A DNA stretch of 64,000 bases from Manihot esculenta (lineage: Eukaryota; Streptophyta; Magnoliopsida; Malpighiales; Euphorbiaceae), in assembly GCF_001659605.2 (NCBI RefSeq), contig NC_035161.2, positions 2,149,480 through 2,213,479 on the forward strand. Direction: 5' to 3'. Positions 38,460-51,385 of this stretch are shown here, piece by piece. Each line of letters opens with the position of its first letter. Positions within the stretch are counted from its first letter, which is position 1. The translations under genes were made by a program, and so were the position numbers. The notes beneath the pieces were generated by a model. That model was given only the letters and a program-made list of their open reading frames with translations. It had not been told where the DNA came from and did no database searches.

Positions 38460-40590
38460 TACTTATTGATGATATGAGATCCAGAGAAATAGGGTTTTTA
38501 CAATGTGCTCTGTAAAACTTAGAAAAAGCTTAAACATAGAGAGGAGTATTTCTCCTTTTATATATTTCTTTTTGTCTGCTAGTGACGTGCCAACAGAACG
38601 AGTATCATTAGACCACCTGTCCCTGCTACGCTGATACGGACGTACGAGGGAATCAGATCTCTGCCCCATGCGTAACGGCCTCTGATTCTCTCTGTGCGCG
38701 TGTAGGCGGGTCTACGAGGCGGATGGATGAATCCTACTTCGGGTTCCGGGCTGGGCCGGAGGATAGGAACAAAGCTAGGCCCAAATGGGATCGGCCCGAG
38801 GTGCAGTGAAGACGAGGCCGGCCTGGTGGAGAAAGCCAGATGAAGCCCGGTTGTGAGGCTGAGCGGACTCGACCCAGTTCGTGTGAGTGGCTTGAGGATT
38901 TCTAAGTAATGGGCTATTGTCATGGGCCTGGCCCTAGACTGAGGTGAGGTGAGCCCAGAGGTCATCAATTGCCCCTTTACCTTCTCGGCAGTTATTGCCC
39001 CAACTGTCGAGGGGGTAAACCCCTAGAATCATTATGACCGCGCCTGTTTGTATTCAGCTTGCCCTTTCATCTTATCGTGACTTGTAGCTTTAAATATTCT
39101 CTGTCTTTTTTTTCTATTTTTAGCTTTCCTCTGCTCTTTGTGCACACTGTTATCTTCACTTTCCTGCTTTTATCTTCCCGGTATGCTTTCTTTCCTTTCT
39201 GGTGGATAGCCTTTAAGGATTCTGATGCCGCTAGCCTAGGGTATAAAGTCGCCCTGTTTCACATTAAAAGCTCAGCCTCTGGCTATATATTACTAACATT
39301 TCCTTCTCATCCTTGGGATCCTTAACGGAACAGCGAGATCTCTCTTTTCGATCTTCCTTCCTCTTGTTCAACCGATCTCCTGAAAGATGCGGGTTTAGTT
39401 TTCTTTGTTGTGTGGAAGGGGTATGGTTTGCCCTTCCCTTGCTCTAGCTCGGGCTTCCATGCCGAGCTCTCGAGGTTCCGAATCTTCAAGGTTGTACATC
39501 AGTGTCAAGTCAGTCTCATCTGCTCTAATTGTTCGAACTCTCAGGTCCTCTCGGACTTTGAGATCAATCGAGGACTTCAGGTCGACAGGAACAAAGCCTG
39601 CCCCACCTCCTGATGATGCCTTTCCACATATGTTTCAGGATATTGAAAGTTTAACTTGTTCCATTGCTCTTCAGAATGCCTCGCTGGTTTTCCTGGGTGT
39701 GCACGAGTGTATCGTGCATCACACTTGGGCGTAGGTTTGCAACATTCACTTGCTCTCTTGCTCTTCAGAATGCCTACCTATGACGGAACAGTGAGGGATG
39801 CTTATGGGGATCGGCTTATTCAGTTCCCCTATAATAACGAGACAGAGCTTAGCCGGCCTGTGAAGCTCATCTTCCGAACTATGAGAATTCTTCTGAATCG
39901 AAGGTTAAGATGGTGGGATAGGTGTCAGTGATGTAAACATAGATGATGATGTATCCGGGCATGTAAATCCTTTAGGGATAGCTTTTTATCCTGTAATGTA
40001 GGTATTTGTAACATGCTGTAATGTATTTTTCTTTTAATGAAATTTTTGCCTTTCGTTCATACTCAAGTTGTTCTTTCCTTATCATGAGTGAAGTATTTAG
40101 ACTGCGTGCTTCATAATTTTTCCTAGGGAATTCGCTGTATCATTTTTTCCTTCTCGCCTTCTAGCCAATCAGAACTAGAGTTGGTTTAGCCAACTTCGCT
40201 TTTGGTTTACTCTTTCCGAGCTGGACTAATCGCTTTTGGTTTACTCTTTCCGAGCTGGACTAATCGCTTTTGGTTTACTCTTTCCGAGCTGGACTAACCG
40301 CTTTTGGTTTACTCTTTCCGAGCTGGACTAACCGCTGTTGGTTTACTCTTTCCGAGCTGGACTAGCCGTACTCGCGAGCTCTGTTTTTAAACCGTGAGCT
40401 GAGCTCTTGACCTTCTTAGGTGATGAGCAGGTCTGGTCTTTATCGTGCTTCCATCTGCTTGCGTCTTTGAGCTTTTTATTTAGCTAATTTGTCCTGGCTG
40501 GACTAGTCGTACCCGCGAGCTCTGTTTTTAACCAGTGAGCTGAGCTCTTGACCTTTTTAGGTGATGAGCAGGTCTGGTCTTTATCACTGG
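38460..40590. mobile_element. GC-rich retroelement remnant block
   Basis: Sharp rise in GC at about 38575. The stretch 38900-39050 (ATCAATTGCCCCTTTACCTTCTC, then GAGGGGGTAAAC) recurs in diverged form at 40680-40815, upstream of the coding region of the neighbouring element. Disjoint frames at 39059-39931 look like worn exons of the same kind of element. A TATATAAAAGGAG lies on the minus strand near 38555, typical of an LTR promoter. Element class and borders are uncertain. Confidence 0.5.
40197..40366 (+). repeat. 34-bp minisatellite, five copies
   Basis: Units start at 40197, 40231, 40265, 40299 and 40333 and share GGTTTACTCTTTCCGAGCTG. Only a few bases differ among units. Just downstream, a segment of about 140 bp (GCGAGCTCTGTTTTTAA, GATGAGCAGGTCTGGTCTTT) occurs twice, at about 40355 and 40497. 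Confidence 0.95.
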
Positions 40591-40975
40591 GTGAGAGGTC
40601 CAAGTGGAGCCCGGTTTTAAGGTTTGGGCGAGTTGGGTTTGTTTTAGGCAGATAGCATGTGGGCTTTCGGGTGATGGGCTATTGCCGTGGGCCCAACCCT
40701 TGACAGGGGTGGCGAAGTCTAGCGGTCGTCAATTGCCCCTTTACCTTCTCGTCAGTTATTGTCCAACTGATGAGGGGGTAAACTTCGAGAGTAATTAATG
40801 ACCGCGCCGCTCCAAGACAAAATTGTTCAGAGCGACACTTCGTCTCATTATTGCCTTTCATTTCGAATTCTCTCTGTCTCCTGAAGAAACTTGTTCTCGT
40901 CTGCTCTCTGTTTTCCTCCGACTTCTTCTACTTTCTCAACCTTATTGCGTTTCAGGTACGCTCTCTTATCCCTCC

Positions 40976-42672
40976 ATGGAGAGTCCTAAACTTCCCGATG
41001 TTGCTAATCTCGAGTCACACATTACTCCTTCTTCCATAACTAAGTATATTTCTCGGAGGTATTTAGACACTCCGCTCTACCTTATTCGAGCTCTTCTCCG
41101 AAATGAAAGGATAGTTCTTCCCAACCCTTCTCCTCCTGGTTTGATAGATCCCCAAAGGGGTCATCGTATAGTTTTCTTCCTTAAGCAAAGGGACTTTGGT
41201 CTGACTTTCCCTTTTACCCCTTTCTTCATCGAGGTTTTCCAATACTTTGGGATAACCCCCCGGATGTTGTCCCCAAATTCGATTTTGTTCATGTGTTGTT
41301 TTGAATCTATCTGCTTGAGTTGGGGTTTTACACTCACGGCGTGTTTATTCGTCACCTTCTTCCGCCTCATTAGGGCGATGCAGAATTTTTACTATTTTCC
41401 CCCCCGTGGTGGATTGTCTCTTTTCACGGGCTACAAGGACTCAATAAAGGGATGGGTAGAGAATTTCCTTGTGGCGGAGCTGAGAAAAGAGACCGACTTA
41501 TCGTGGGGAGTGGGGCTAGACTGGGAGGATGTCCCCCCGGGCATTAACGACCTGCCCCAACTAAGTCTCACCGAGCAGGTGGGGTATCTTCGACTGACTT
41601 CTATTGACAAGAAGTATGACATCGAGAAGTGTATGTTCGTGTCTAATCTTAGGGATATCCGGGACACGGGTATAGTGCCTTGCTTAGCAATTCTGCTTTT
41701 CCTCGTGAGTGATATTAGAAAGTATGCTAACTCTTTCTGGTTTTGTGCTTTTTGGCAGCTTCCAACGTTAAAATGGATGAGATCAAGCCCCCGAAGAACT
41801 TAGTTCTGTCACGGGAGAGTATGCACGCCGCCTTAGATGCTCTTCGGGCTGGACGCCGCGTGTCTGAGGTCGCTACAGAAGTGGCTCAGACTGTTTCTGC
41901 TAAGAAGGTTAGCCGGCCTCTTGTTAGAGCTTCTTCTAAGGCTCCTAAGCCGAGCTCCCACGGCGCCAGATCCTCTCGGCCATCCGGTCGCGGGAGGTCG
42001 ACCTTTGCTTTGAGACCTGTTCAGGAGGCTAAGTCTGATCAGGGTTCTACAGAGAATGTGCTGGAAACTTCTCTGATTGTTGTGGAGCAAGCAGGGGGCG
42101 TTGAGCAAGCGAAGTCGGATCTTGCTCTCCCTTCTGAAGGGGTGTCAAGGGGGGAGCTTGAGTCCCCCGCTATTGAAGAGGAGGCTCCTGGGAGGGGAAT
42201 GGAGGTCATCCTTGTGGAGGACGATGTCCCGGAGGCTCCTACCAGGGATGCCCCTGAAGAGGGGGGGTCTAACCGTGCCAAGGACGAGGATGTCATAGAG
42301 AAGGTAGGGGACAAACGTCCTGCCCCCCTCGAAATGCCAGCCCCAGCTCCAGCTCGGAAGAAGTCCAAAGCTTCCAAGGGATCAGCTCCAGCTCTCCCTC
42401 CTATTGGAAAGGAGAAAGAGGTCCCCGTGATACCACTGCTGTCCGCTCCTGACAACGACATTCTGAACGCAGAGGATATCACTCATCAATCCCCAGCGAG
42501 TGTGGTTGCTGAGATTGTCAAGGAACGGATGTTCGGTGGCGCCTTGGAGGCTTCGGATCCACGCTTGTTTGCTCTCACTGGTCTCTTAGCCAGCTCTACT
42601 AGGGAGCAAGCAGCGTTCCGTTCCCGACCCCGTGGGGAGCTCGGAGACACAATCAGGGAGATGCTTCTGATG
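40976..42672 (+). pseudogene. 'Gypsy-type transposase' domain ORF, truncated
   Basis: Two exons, 40976-41669 and 41759-42672, join in phase (536 codons) through a GT-AG intron. The start MESPKLPD follows an apparent leader intron acceptor (TTTCAG at 40951). Residues 60-190 (FPFTPFFIEVFQYFGITPRM, later FPPRGGLSLFTGY, then KGWVENFLVAE) resemble the plant domain called putative gypsy-type transposon (PF04195). The second exon is Pro/Ala/Glu/Lys-rich with a basic PARKKSKASKG patch. It ends at a good donor (GATG, then GTAAGC) with no following exon before unrelated minus-strand sequence begins near 42720. The upstream 200 bp repeat the block at 38900. A transposon-derived protein, not a host gene; the domain call is from memory. 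Confidence 0.55.
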
Positions 42673-42732
42673 GTAAGCTAGGCTACCTCCTTTGTTTTCA
42701 TTCTAGTTTTCTTTGTTTTAACAGTTTTTCCT

Positions 42733-43092
42733 TTGTATTAACCCTACATCCTGAAGGGTAATGGTCATTTTTCCTTCGGAAAATATAAACGTATGGGTCT
42801 CTGGTCGCCACCGCTCCACCGGGGCACTAATTAGATGCCAATCTAATGCAAAAAATCCTAACTGTATAACCCCATAAAATCCAGTTCGTCGTAGGTAAGG
42901 TATTATTTGATCCGAAATGTCATCCAGATATAAAATTATTCCTGTCCTTCTGCAAGCAATTGCCCCAACTTCCATACTTCCTTGCCATATAGCATCAGAC
43001 CGATGATTGGCTTGTGCATATAGCAAGGATGGATCGTTTGGACCTGGTAAAATATAATTACAGCGGTCACGGCGATTGCGTCTTTCCTCCAT
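42733..43092 (-). pseudogene. Plant mobile domain (MAIN-like) gene fragment
   Basis: About 120 codons from MEERRNRRD. The motif LRRTGFYGVIQLGFFALDWH followed by VERWRPETHTF and MTITLQDVGLI is characteristic of the plant mobile domain of MAIL/MAIN and transposon-derived proteins. Homology stops at about 42733, exactly where the plus-strand element ends, so the remainder (several hundred residues) is missing. The upstream (higher-coordinate) side is AT-rich, then hairpin-rich. Whether it was a host gene or a MULE passenger cannot be told. Confidence 0.7.
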
Positions 43093-44760
43093 ACCTAATT
43101 ATGTAAAATTATATATAACATTCAAACACCAATTATTCACTAAATAACACTACTTAATTTAATAATACAATTATATACATATTTAAAAATATTATATCAA
43201 AAAATCAAAAAATAATTACTACTAATTCAAAGGTATTCTATCCAAATATCCCGAAAAATACTATATCCAATAATCACAACAAATATTATATTAAAAATCA
43301 CAATAATTAACCTATCTAAAATCACAGCACATATTCAATCTAAAAATCACAACAAATATTTTATCTAAAAACAACAACAAATCTAACACCAAATTAAAAA
43401 AAAAATTAATAATATATTGATGTTATTATTTAAGAAATTATTTAATATTTTTTTAAATATTTTAATTTAATATTTTCAAAAAAATTAAAATTTATTAATT
43501 AATTTAATGAAATTTTATTAAATTTTTTAATTTAATAAATTAATAAAATTTAATATTAATATTTCAAAAATAAATAAATAAATAATTTTTAATTAATCTA
43601 AAAAATTTAAATACGGATGACATGTTTTGAAATCTTTAATTATTATATTTTTTATAAATTAATAAATTATATTAACTTTTTATTTATATTAATTTTGAAA
43701 TATTACAATTTATTACATATTTACAAAATATTTATAAATACCTCAATTAATTAAAAACAAAATAAAAAACGATGACATATTCAAGAAAATTATATTATTT
43801 TTTTTTGAAGTCAAGAAAATTATATTATTATATTTTTTATAATTTATTATATTTCATTCAATTTTTATTTATATATTATTATAATAAAAAAATAACTTAT
43901 AATTTTCAATTAATTAAAAAAACAGCGGATGACATGTTTAATAAAATTAAACATGTCAAAAATAAAATTTTTAAAAATTAATAAATTTTATTAACTTCTT
44001 ATTCATAATTATTTTATACATTAAATTTAATTAGATTTTACAAAATATTTATAAATACTCGATTATATAATATATTTAATTCTAATAAATTTATATATTA
44101 TTATAATTCAAAAAAAAATACAATTTTCAACTAATTAAAAAATAATAATAATCGGATGACATGTTTAAAATAAAATTAATTCTACACAATTTATATATTA
44201 TTATAATACAAAATAAAATTTTAAAAAATTAATAAAAATTTCAACGGATTAAATATTTTACAAAATTAAATTATTTTATTTTTACAAAATTATTATATTT
44301 TATTATCATTTCAATTATAATTACATTTAAAAATATTAAATTTTATTAAATATTAAAAAATAATTTCAAAAAAATTAAACAAAATATATAATTAAAACAA
44401 ATCAATTTATATATTATCATAATAAATATAATAATAAAATTATTAATAATAAATTTATAAATTATTATAATATTTAAATTTAAATTATTATATTTTTTAA
44501 AAAATAAAAATTTTTTAAATAAAGTTTTACAAGTTTCTCCACACATTCCTTTACAAAAATAAAAGGGTATTACTAATTTTTATTTTACTTTATTTCAATT
44601 TTAATTAATATTTTACAGATAATATTAATTAGTTAATTTTTAAATATTTTACAAATTTTTTAATAAAATTTTTAAAATTAAAAAAATTATATACAAAATT
44701 ATATTAATAATTTTATTTAAACTAAAAAATATAAATATATTTAAATTTAAAGAAAAGTTT
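43093..44760. repeat. AT-rich degenerate tandem array
   Basis: The phrase GGATGACATGTTT or a close variant occurs at about 43615, 43770, 43927 and 44154, each preceded by an ATTAATTAAAAA-type tract and TTATATATTATTATAAT. The spacing is near 155 bp for the first three. The rest is extremely AT-rich and non-coding. Confidence 0.55.
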
Positions 44761-44903
44761 AACGAAAAATTTGGAGAGAGGAAGAAGAAAAGAGAAGAAA
44801 ATGGTGGAGAGAAATCTGCAGAGGAAGAAGAGAAAATGAGAAGAAGGAAGAAGGTGATGCGGAAAAGGAGAGGAAGAGCTCGGGCTGTTTATTAAATGGT
44901 TCA

Positions 44904-45195
44904 CGGACCTGTACAGGTCCGCATGGCTCTGCATGCATGCAGAGCCACGTGGCGTTAACAGAAAATTGTTCGCCACTTACACTTTTCTTCAGTCAAGCCT
45001 CATCAGGAAGTTTTCTGTACGTGTTCGCCACCTTGGATGGCGAACACGCCACGCAGGTGCCACGGGAGTAGATTACACTGCTCCCGTGGCACGGATGAGT
45101 CCCGAAAACTACTCCCGTGGCACGGATGAGCTTGTTCGGCACTCATAGTGCCAAACAAGCTCTCCAGAATGGAGTTCGACACCCATGGTGTCAAA
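44904..45195. repeat. Cluster of perfect and near-perfect hairpins
   Basis: Palindrome 44904-44921 (18 bp) is followed by palindrome 44924-44947 (24 bp). Stem CGTGTTCGCCA (45020-45030) pairs with 45038-45048, and GTGCCACGGGAG (45057-45068) with 45081-45092. Next is a 16-bp stem, 45128-45143 with 45147-45162, one mismatch. The last stem, TTCGACACC, spans 45175-45183 with 45187-45195, one mismatch. The last two have the same 3-nt loop CAT. A 19-bp direct repeat (45081-45099, 45112-45130) overlaps the cluster. GC-rich in an AT-rich setting. Confidence 0.9.
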
Positions 45196-45666
45196 TAACC
45201 GTGTTTGGCTGTATAACTGCTGAACACAGTCCGTTGACACACAGGATTCGAAAATATTTTTGAAAATATTTTTTCATTTTTGCATTATTTGAAAAATTGC
45301 TCGGAATTGAGTGCTAATGCTGAATGCGGTGAATCTGTATCATCTCAAAGATTGAAGAGCTTGATGAGGGTAATGTGCTGAAGATGCAACTGAGTCACTA
45401 CCGCCTAGTGAACCTTGTGTGCTTCAGTTCTTACAATTCCTCAATAAGCATCCTTGTTTACTGTAAATTAATCATCACACCATCTTCTTGAAACTCAATG
45501 TTGAAGTCTATCAAAAATATGAAACTTTTCAATAAATACAGAGAAGTGCCCATGAACTATCTAATAGAATCATCATGAAAGGAATCAAATTTGAAATCTA
45601 AATTAATGGATCAGATCAAACAAATTCATGCTCTTATTCTAATTCAAATAATTCAATTCCCATTTT

Positions 45667-46209
45667 CTAAGATTTGGACAAAAGCATTTCTATATTGTCA
45701 AGAAAGCTCACATCCTTATCTCTATCTTCCTTTTTCACATATTCTTTAGCATTGTTTTGGCTGTACTCACTTAACCCAATTCTTCCTCTCTTCTCCCAGA
45801 GCCTCTTGCCGAAACTCCTATGCGCATAATACGCTTCTGCCTCCAATAAAACGATGTCGCTTCCTTCTCCTTTGTTTTCTGTTTTTGTTACCTGAATCGG
45901 GAGCCTCTCGTAGTGTCCGTTACTCGTTCCCTCAAACTCATCGAGTCTGGCCAATCCCCTAGTCGACACGCAGTAGAGCTCGCCATTAACATGGTGACCG
46001 GCGCCAGGAAGCTTAATTAGGAAGGGGATGCCGTGAGGACCAATAACGAGAGGATGTGATTGGTGGGTGATGCAAGTGCCAATATAAGCGGCGGCATTCT
46101 GGAGAATTAGATCTTGAATAAGAGTGTAATTGGGGAAATCCCGTTTGAGAGTTCCGTATGTGAAAACTATGGTTTCTTTGGTTTGCGTATCAGCCATTGC
46201 CATAGCCAT
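45667..46209 (-). CDS. Gamma-glutamylcyclotransferase-like (AIG2-like) protein, copy 2
   Basis: Intact, intronless, 180 residues, same start context and length as the gene at 32121-32663. Differences visible include Asp to Ala in the ILQNDAAY stretch, Ser to Leu before EAEAYY, Glu to Lys in SFGERLW and Ser to Asn in FLDSIEM. FTYGTLKR, NGELY and LDEFEG are unchanged, so activity is likely retained. The leader CT repeat is 29 nt instead of 41; the upstream in-frame ATG at 46254 (MKFN) is kept. Confidence 0.85.
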   Translation of the reverse strand: MAMAMADTQTKETIVFTYGTLKRDFPNYTLIQDLILQNAAAYIGTCITHQSHPLVIGPHGIPFLIKLPGAGHHVNGELYCVSTRGLARLDEFEGTSNGHYERLPIQVTKTENKGEGSDIVLLEAEAYYAHRSFGKRLWEKRGRIGLSEYSQNNAKEYVKKEDRDKDVSFLDNIEMLLSKS

Positions 46210-46211
46210 AG

Positions 46212-46213
<2 letters not shown>

Positions 46214-46242
<29 letters not shown>
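46214..46242. repeat. AG/CT microsatellite in the cyclotransferase leader, copy 2
   Basis: About 14 AG units next to the ATG, 12 nt shorter than in copy 1. Confidence 0.95.
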
Positions 46243-46245
<3 letters not shown>

Positions 46246-46393
46246 GAACTTCAAGAAGATATTGCTCAGATTTCTTTAAGCAATCCATGGCTGGAAAATG
46301 GGAGCAAATATGGTGGCCTATAATTGAAGGGAAAATTACTTTCAAGTCCCTATATTTTTATGACATTAATTAATCAATTCTTATAATTCATAG

Positions 46394-46757
46394 ATCTAAT
46401 CAAAATATCTCTCGATTTAGTCCTTCAGTTAGTATTCCATTAATTTTATGTGAAAAGTCATAATTGCCCTTTTTAATGGATTGTAATTGTTCCACCTATG
46501 GAACACTCACCTCTAGCAATTTCTATGTTTAATGCAGATGGGTTGCAATACAATTTCTAAGTCCCTCTAAATTTTGTTTCCTCTCTAAATTTCGAACTCA
46601 CTCCAAAGTATCCAGCAGTTGGTATCATCAATCAAATACCATTTAATATTTATCTACATGTTAAAATTTTTATGGTTTGCATTTGATGACGTGAAATCAC
46701 CGGTTTACAATCTAATTGTTCATAGTTTACAAGATAAAGGGAAGTTTGGAGAGAGAA
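46394..46757. other. Segment present only in duplication copy 2
   Basis: About 364 bp between AATTCATAG and AATATACTAACAATAG, words that are adjacent in copy 1 at about 32862. There is no terminal repeat or target duplication. Its left part continues the TCAAGTCCCT/TTTAGTCCTT vocabulary of the preceding sequence, so loss from copy 1 is likelier than insertion here. Confidence 0.75.
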
Positions 46758-46907
46758 TATACTAACAATAGACTGAAAATAAATAAAATTTACATCTATT
46801 AATAGCTATAATAATTCCATATATCGGCTGATACCAATGCAGACTAGTTTGAGTTGAGGAACTAATAACAAAGCTGAAATTGGTTCTACCTCTACCAAAA
46901 TACGCTT

Positions 46908-49653
46908 TCATCCATGCTTACCATAAAGCAAAACTAAACTTTTTAGCTCTGCTGACCTGCCATTCATCGACTCACCATGGAAGGTTCTTCTTGGAATGCC
47001 TAAGACAGACCTTTCGAAGTCGGATGTCCATGTTTCAACTGAACGCTGACCATACAACATCCACTGTCTCCCTGTCTCTTCCAAGGGTCTTCCTTGGGCA
47101 CTTACGACGGACCTTCCAATGTCAACCATCCATTTTCTTACTGAAATCTGACCATACATCACTTGTCTCCATGTTTCTTCAGAGGAGTAATTTAGGTTGA
47201 CACTTGTCTGAGGATCCATATGACAATATGAAGTAGGCTGATGATGCTGCTGCATTTTGTTTGAAGTACCCTGAAATGGATGAGATCTAATAATAGCTCT
47301 CTCATTTCTAGCTGAAGCATGATTGAAGTGACTATGCAAGATATTAGCGCTTGTGGCTCTGAAAGCTAGAGGTGACTGCCTATGTTCTAAACTGTCATTC
47401 ATACATGGTTGAAGATCATGTCCATGGCAGAATGAAGTCTGCCAATATTGTGTTAAATTATCCTGATATAGCATAGGCCTTTCTTGAGCAAAGTTCGAGT
47501 TACTCGGTGCTTTGAGATTCTTCTTAAGAGCAGGGGCGAACCTAAATTTGAAGGTACTGCACTCTCTCAGAGGGAAGGGCTCGTCACATCTAACACCGTC
47601 ACCTCTTTTGTTTTTATAACCTGGATAGTCTTCCAGCTTGAAACTGACACATTCAATCAATGATAAAGAACATCTCCAAGCAAGTTCCTCAATGTTCCAA
47701 TGGCTAAATGGGGCTGATGTTTTGTGGGTTATATGGATTTCGCCATACCCTCGTAGCAAACCGCTTGCATTGTTGAAAAATCCGAGCACGAGTCTCTTAT
47801 GCTTCCTACAGCATAATAGTAGGAGGACAGGTAACTGTAACTGTAACAAGCACGAGTCTCTCTGATGTTTTGCTGTAGTTAAATTTTTTTCCCAAAAAGG
47901 ACTAAGCTATCATGTTTAAAATACTAATTCATGCAAGTATTAAACCTGGAACAGCTTAAAAACTGAAGTAAAGCTATCTTGGGTTTGCTCTAGAAGAATG
48001 GAAAGCCTTTTTTTTTTAAATATAAAAAAGTGAGTATTCCATAATAAAATAAGCACGGTGAAAGAGCTTACTCAATCAGGCGAATATCATCTTCCTTTCC
48101 ATGAAAACCAGCATGAGGAAAGTTGAAGACAATACGATCAAACCACTTCATCTTCAAATCTGAGTGTAGTCTCATCTTGATTGCATCCACACCATGTAAT
48201 GTAGATGCTCCTAACTTCACAAGATTTTCCAGATTTGATTTTGCATTCTTGTAACTCTTAACCAGAATATCTAATTGATCAAAAAATAGTGTTTGCGTAA
48301 GAAAAAGAAGCAAAAAGGAAAACAAAAAAAAAAAAGAGAACAAGAACAATGATTAAAGAAGTCACAAACTTGAATGCTAAAGCAATAAAATATACCCAGC
48401 TAAGTGCTGCAAGACATACTGAAGCCATTAGTCTCAAAACCCAATCTTCAATGGAAGTTCAAAAAAGATATATATATATATATATATATAAAACTAATAC
48501 AGATGTTAGGCATAATTCATGAAGACAGGATTCATCAAACTTCAATTCAGTCAACCAAACAAAGATGTCCATGGAAAGCTATACAGCTTATCACAATTAT
48601 TCAAAACAAGCTCATGCAATCAAATAGGTAAGATCAAAAGGAGAGAATTTTTGGGAATTCATCAACCTGAATATGAAAGGTTGCATCTCAACCTCAAATT
48701 CATGTGGAATTCATCAACAATGTAGGGCGGACCCACCCACATACATCCTTTTGTTTTAAATTTTTTTACCATGCCCCAACTAGGCAACAGAGACGAGATC
48801 TAACTTGATCCCGAAATGCCTTTAACTGAGCAGGCTAAGCGTTTTAAGCCACCCACATAAATCTATATAAAGCTGTATGTTCACTAACTATTTTTTAATA
48901 CTGAACAAATCATTATTCTTTAAAGATTTAGGAGGAATGAAAAAATTATGGGATTTGAGGGGAAAAAAATAAAGAAAAAGACAAGATTGCCACCTGACAT
49001 TTATTCTAGTTGGTGGAACCACCCACACACTTAAAAATGAGAGCAGGGGACTCGAGTTTTGAGTCCCTTGCCAAGTGAAGGAACTTGCCTCAATCTGACA
49101 GGTTTTAGCCCTGATGGAACAAGGGAATTTTCTAAAGAAAACGACATTTCCTTGCAATAAATTAGGATTATTATGAAAGTAAGAACACAAATCAAAATCA
49201 AAATGGTCCAAAGTTGCAGGGCATCCATAGTTACAAATAAATAATAATATTATTCACCTAAACCCTAAATCCCATTTGCCACAGGAAAAAATTACAAGTT
49301 GCTGTGAGTTCTCATATTCTAATAGAAGAACTACCATTTCAATAAACCCTGAATCAAACAAGAAGAGAACTTTATTTTTCACCACCCATAAACAGAACCA
49401 AGTTCCAACGATCTTCTCATGCAATAGCGAACTCAATAGAAAAATAAATAGTTGTGTTTAGAAGTAGACATGCAAATTTACCATATGGATCGAGGGAGGT
49501 AGCAACAATGTTGGAAGCAGAGCCAAAAGCTCGAGCTAAACTTGAAGAAAAGGAGAAATCTCCTTCTCCAACTAACAAAATATGGTGATTTGATGAATAA
49601 TGTTTAACCCAAATCTCTTCATTTTTCTCTTTTCCAAATTTCATCATCATCAT
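46908..49653 (-). CDS. BMT5-like (DUF2431) Rossmann-fold methyltransferase protein, copy 2
   Basis: Three exons, 49653-49482, 48270-48072 and 47805-46908, total 1269 nt for 422 residues. Exons 1 and 2 equal copy 1 in length; exon 3 is 45 nt longer. The extra residues fall in three places (12, 1 and 2 residues), all in frame. The SAM motif GEGDFSFSSS, FNFPHAGFHGKED and LEDYPGYKNKRGD are intact. Just after the MMMMKF start the acidic stretch differs (GKEKNEE versus EEEETKE). The 86 bp just past the stop in copy 1 are missing here, so the two 3' UTRs differ. Confidence 0.87.
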
Positions 49654-49865
49654 TTTCTCTTCCTCTTCTTCGCCAATGACTAGGGTCTTAATCTCTGCTA
49701 TATATAAATACCTGCGGTTCGTGGCGTCCTTTCGTATGCAAAAGAAGTATTTTAAATGTTTTTTGCTCGAAAAGAATTATAATTGAACTAAACGTAAAAT
49801 TCAATTATTTTAGTACTCAACTTATTTCTGTAATAAGCTTATTTAAATAAATTTGAATGATTTTA

Positions 49866-50861
49866 GAATTTGTAATTCAATTTGAATTAAAATAATAATT
49901 ATAATATTATGTTATTAGTAAATAACAAGTAGTTAGTAAATAGCAACAAGTTTTAAATATTGTAAAAAATGTTGATATAAAAATTATATCACGATACAAA
50001 TTAAAATATAAATTTTAAAATAAAAATCAATTAAATCATATTATATTTTTTTAAATTTTATTTTTTAATTAATAAATATATTTTGTTTACTATATTAATA
50101 TTTTTTAACGATATTAAAAAATTACTTTCATTTATTAACTGTACGATCTGATAGTACGCTTATTATTTTGATATAAAATAAACTATAAACTTTAAAATTA
50201 AAAATAGTAAAAATAATATTTTATTTTTACATATATACATAAAAAGTAACGCATTAATTAAATAAGCAATGCTTTAATAGAGAGAACGCAACATATTAAT
50301 TAGTGAGAAACAAAGAAGGCAAGACATTAATTAGGTTAAGTATAATTAAAATATAATTAATTAATTAATTTATAATTTCTATTTATTTAAAAAAATAATT
50401 ATGAAAAATATTTTTCCCTATGAAATTTTTTTAAAGAAAACAACTTATTTTCAATTTATTATTTTTTATTATAATTCAAAAAATAAAAAATATCAAAAAT
50501 CTATATACAATAATATTAATGAGATCATTAAAGTTTAGAAAATGATTTTCTCATTTTTTATGAAAAAAATTTTAAATGTCATAAAAAGATTTTTTTAAGA
50601 AAAAAAATCTTAAAAAACAACTTATCATCCTATCTTTTTTTTTTTTTAAAGAAATCATATTAACACTTTTTTATTGTAAGCATTCATTTTTTTAAGAAAA
50701 ATTTTATCAACATGGTTCTCTCATTAATGCATTTATCATCTTATTCACATGGTCGTCCAATATGTACAATTGGAGAATTAATATCACTAATTGCCAGAAT
50801 TTGGTGCTTACAGCTTTTTCTATATAATAGATTGTAGCCCATTTGAGTTCTTCAGGCTAAG
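49866..50861. other. AT-rich intergenic DNA
   Basis: No gene was recognised up to the sulfotransferase fragment. A TATATAA-like element at about 50821 precedes that fragment. Confidence 0.5.
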
Positions 50862-50873
50862 TTGTTTGCTCCG

Positions 50874-51062
50874 ATGAACACCGTTGAGTCTCCAATGAAC
50901 CATACAAAATATAATGATATCATTTCAACCCTTCCTCGTCAAGAAAATGTCTTTGGGCCACTACTCGATCAATACATCCATGAATACCAAGGCTTTTGGT
51001 TCCGTACAACTTTGCTGGAAAACATCATGTCAGTGCAGGAAAACTTAATTCCTCACCATTAA
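50874..51062 (+). pseudogene. Cytosolic sulfotransferase N-terminal fragment
   Basis: Sixty-two codons from MNTVESPMN. IISTLPRQ, then YIHEYQGFWFRTTLLENIM and VQENLIPH match the N-terminal portion of plant cytosolic sulfotransferases, where the family reads IISTLPxxxGW, QYQGFWxxxxxLxGIxxxQxHF. The reading frame stops immediately before the PAPS-binding TxPKSGTTW region, which is absent from the following DNA. Too short to be active; a truncated gene remnant. Upstream sequence keeps a TATA-like box. Confidence 0.7.
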
Positions 51063-51385
51063 TCTATTAATAAAAAATAGAATAATTAAGAGAGAGGAAA
51101 AGTAATAATAAGATATGTTTTAGGAAATTATATAAATATTATTGCACTTAATAGAGACAAAAATAAGCTTTGAAAAAAAAAATTAATCTACATTTTTCAT
51201 TGACTGTTTGTAAATTCAGTGAGTAAAACCTCTGAATTGAACATGAATTTATTTTTTGGCAGAAGATCATTAAACACATCGCTCTTTTATTTTTTTTTAT
51301 TTTTTCAGAAATATAGAAATAAAAATTAAGGGTAAATATTAATATAATTTTGAGTTTGGAGTAATTAAGTGAGATATAAAATAAT
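51063..51385. other. Intergenic DNA after the sulfotransferase fragment
   Basis: Nothing recognised; no sulfotransferase continuation seen in any frame. Confidence 0.5.

Larger units (their letters stand above)
45303..49865. repeat. Segmental duplication, copy 2
   Basis: The 4563-bp direct copy of 31757-36007. Its left edge abuts low-complexity sequence that follows the hairpin cluster, and its right edge ends at the same word as copy 1. Flanks of the two copies are unrelated, so the aldolase gene is not included. Confidence 0.95.
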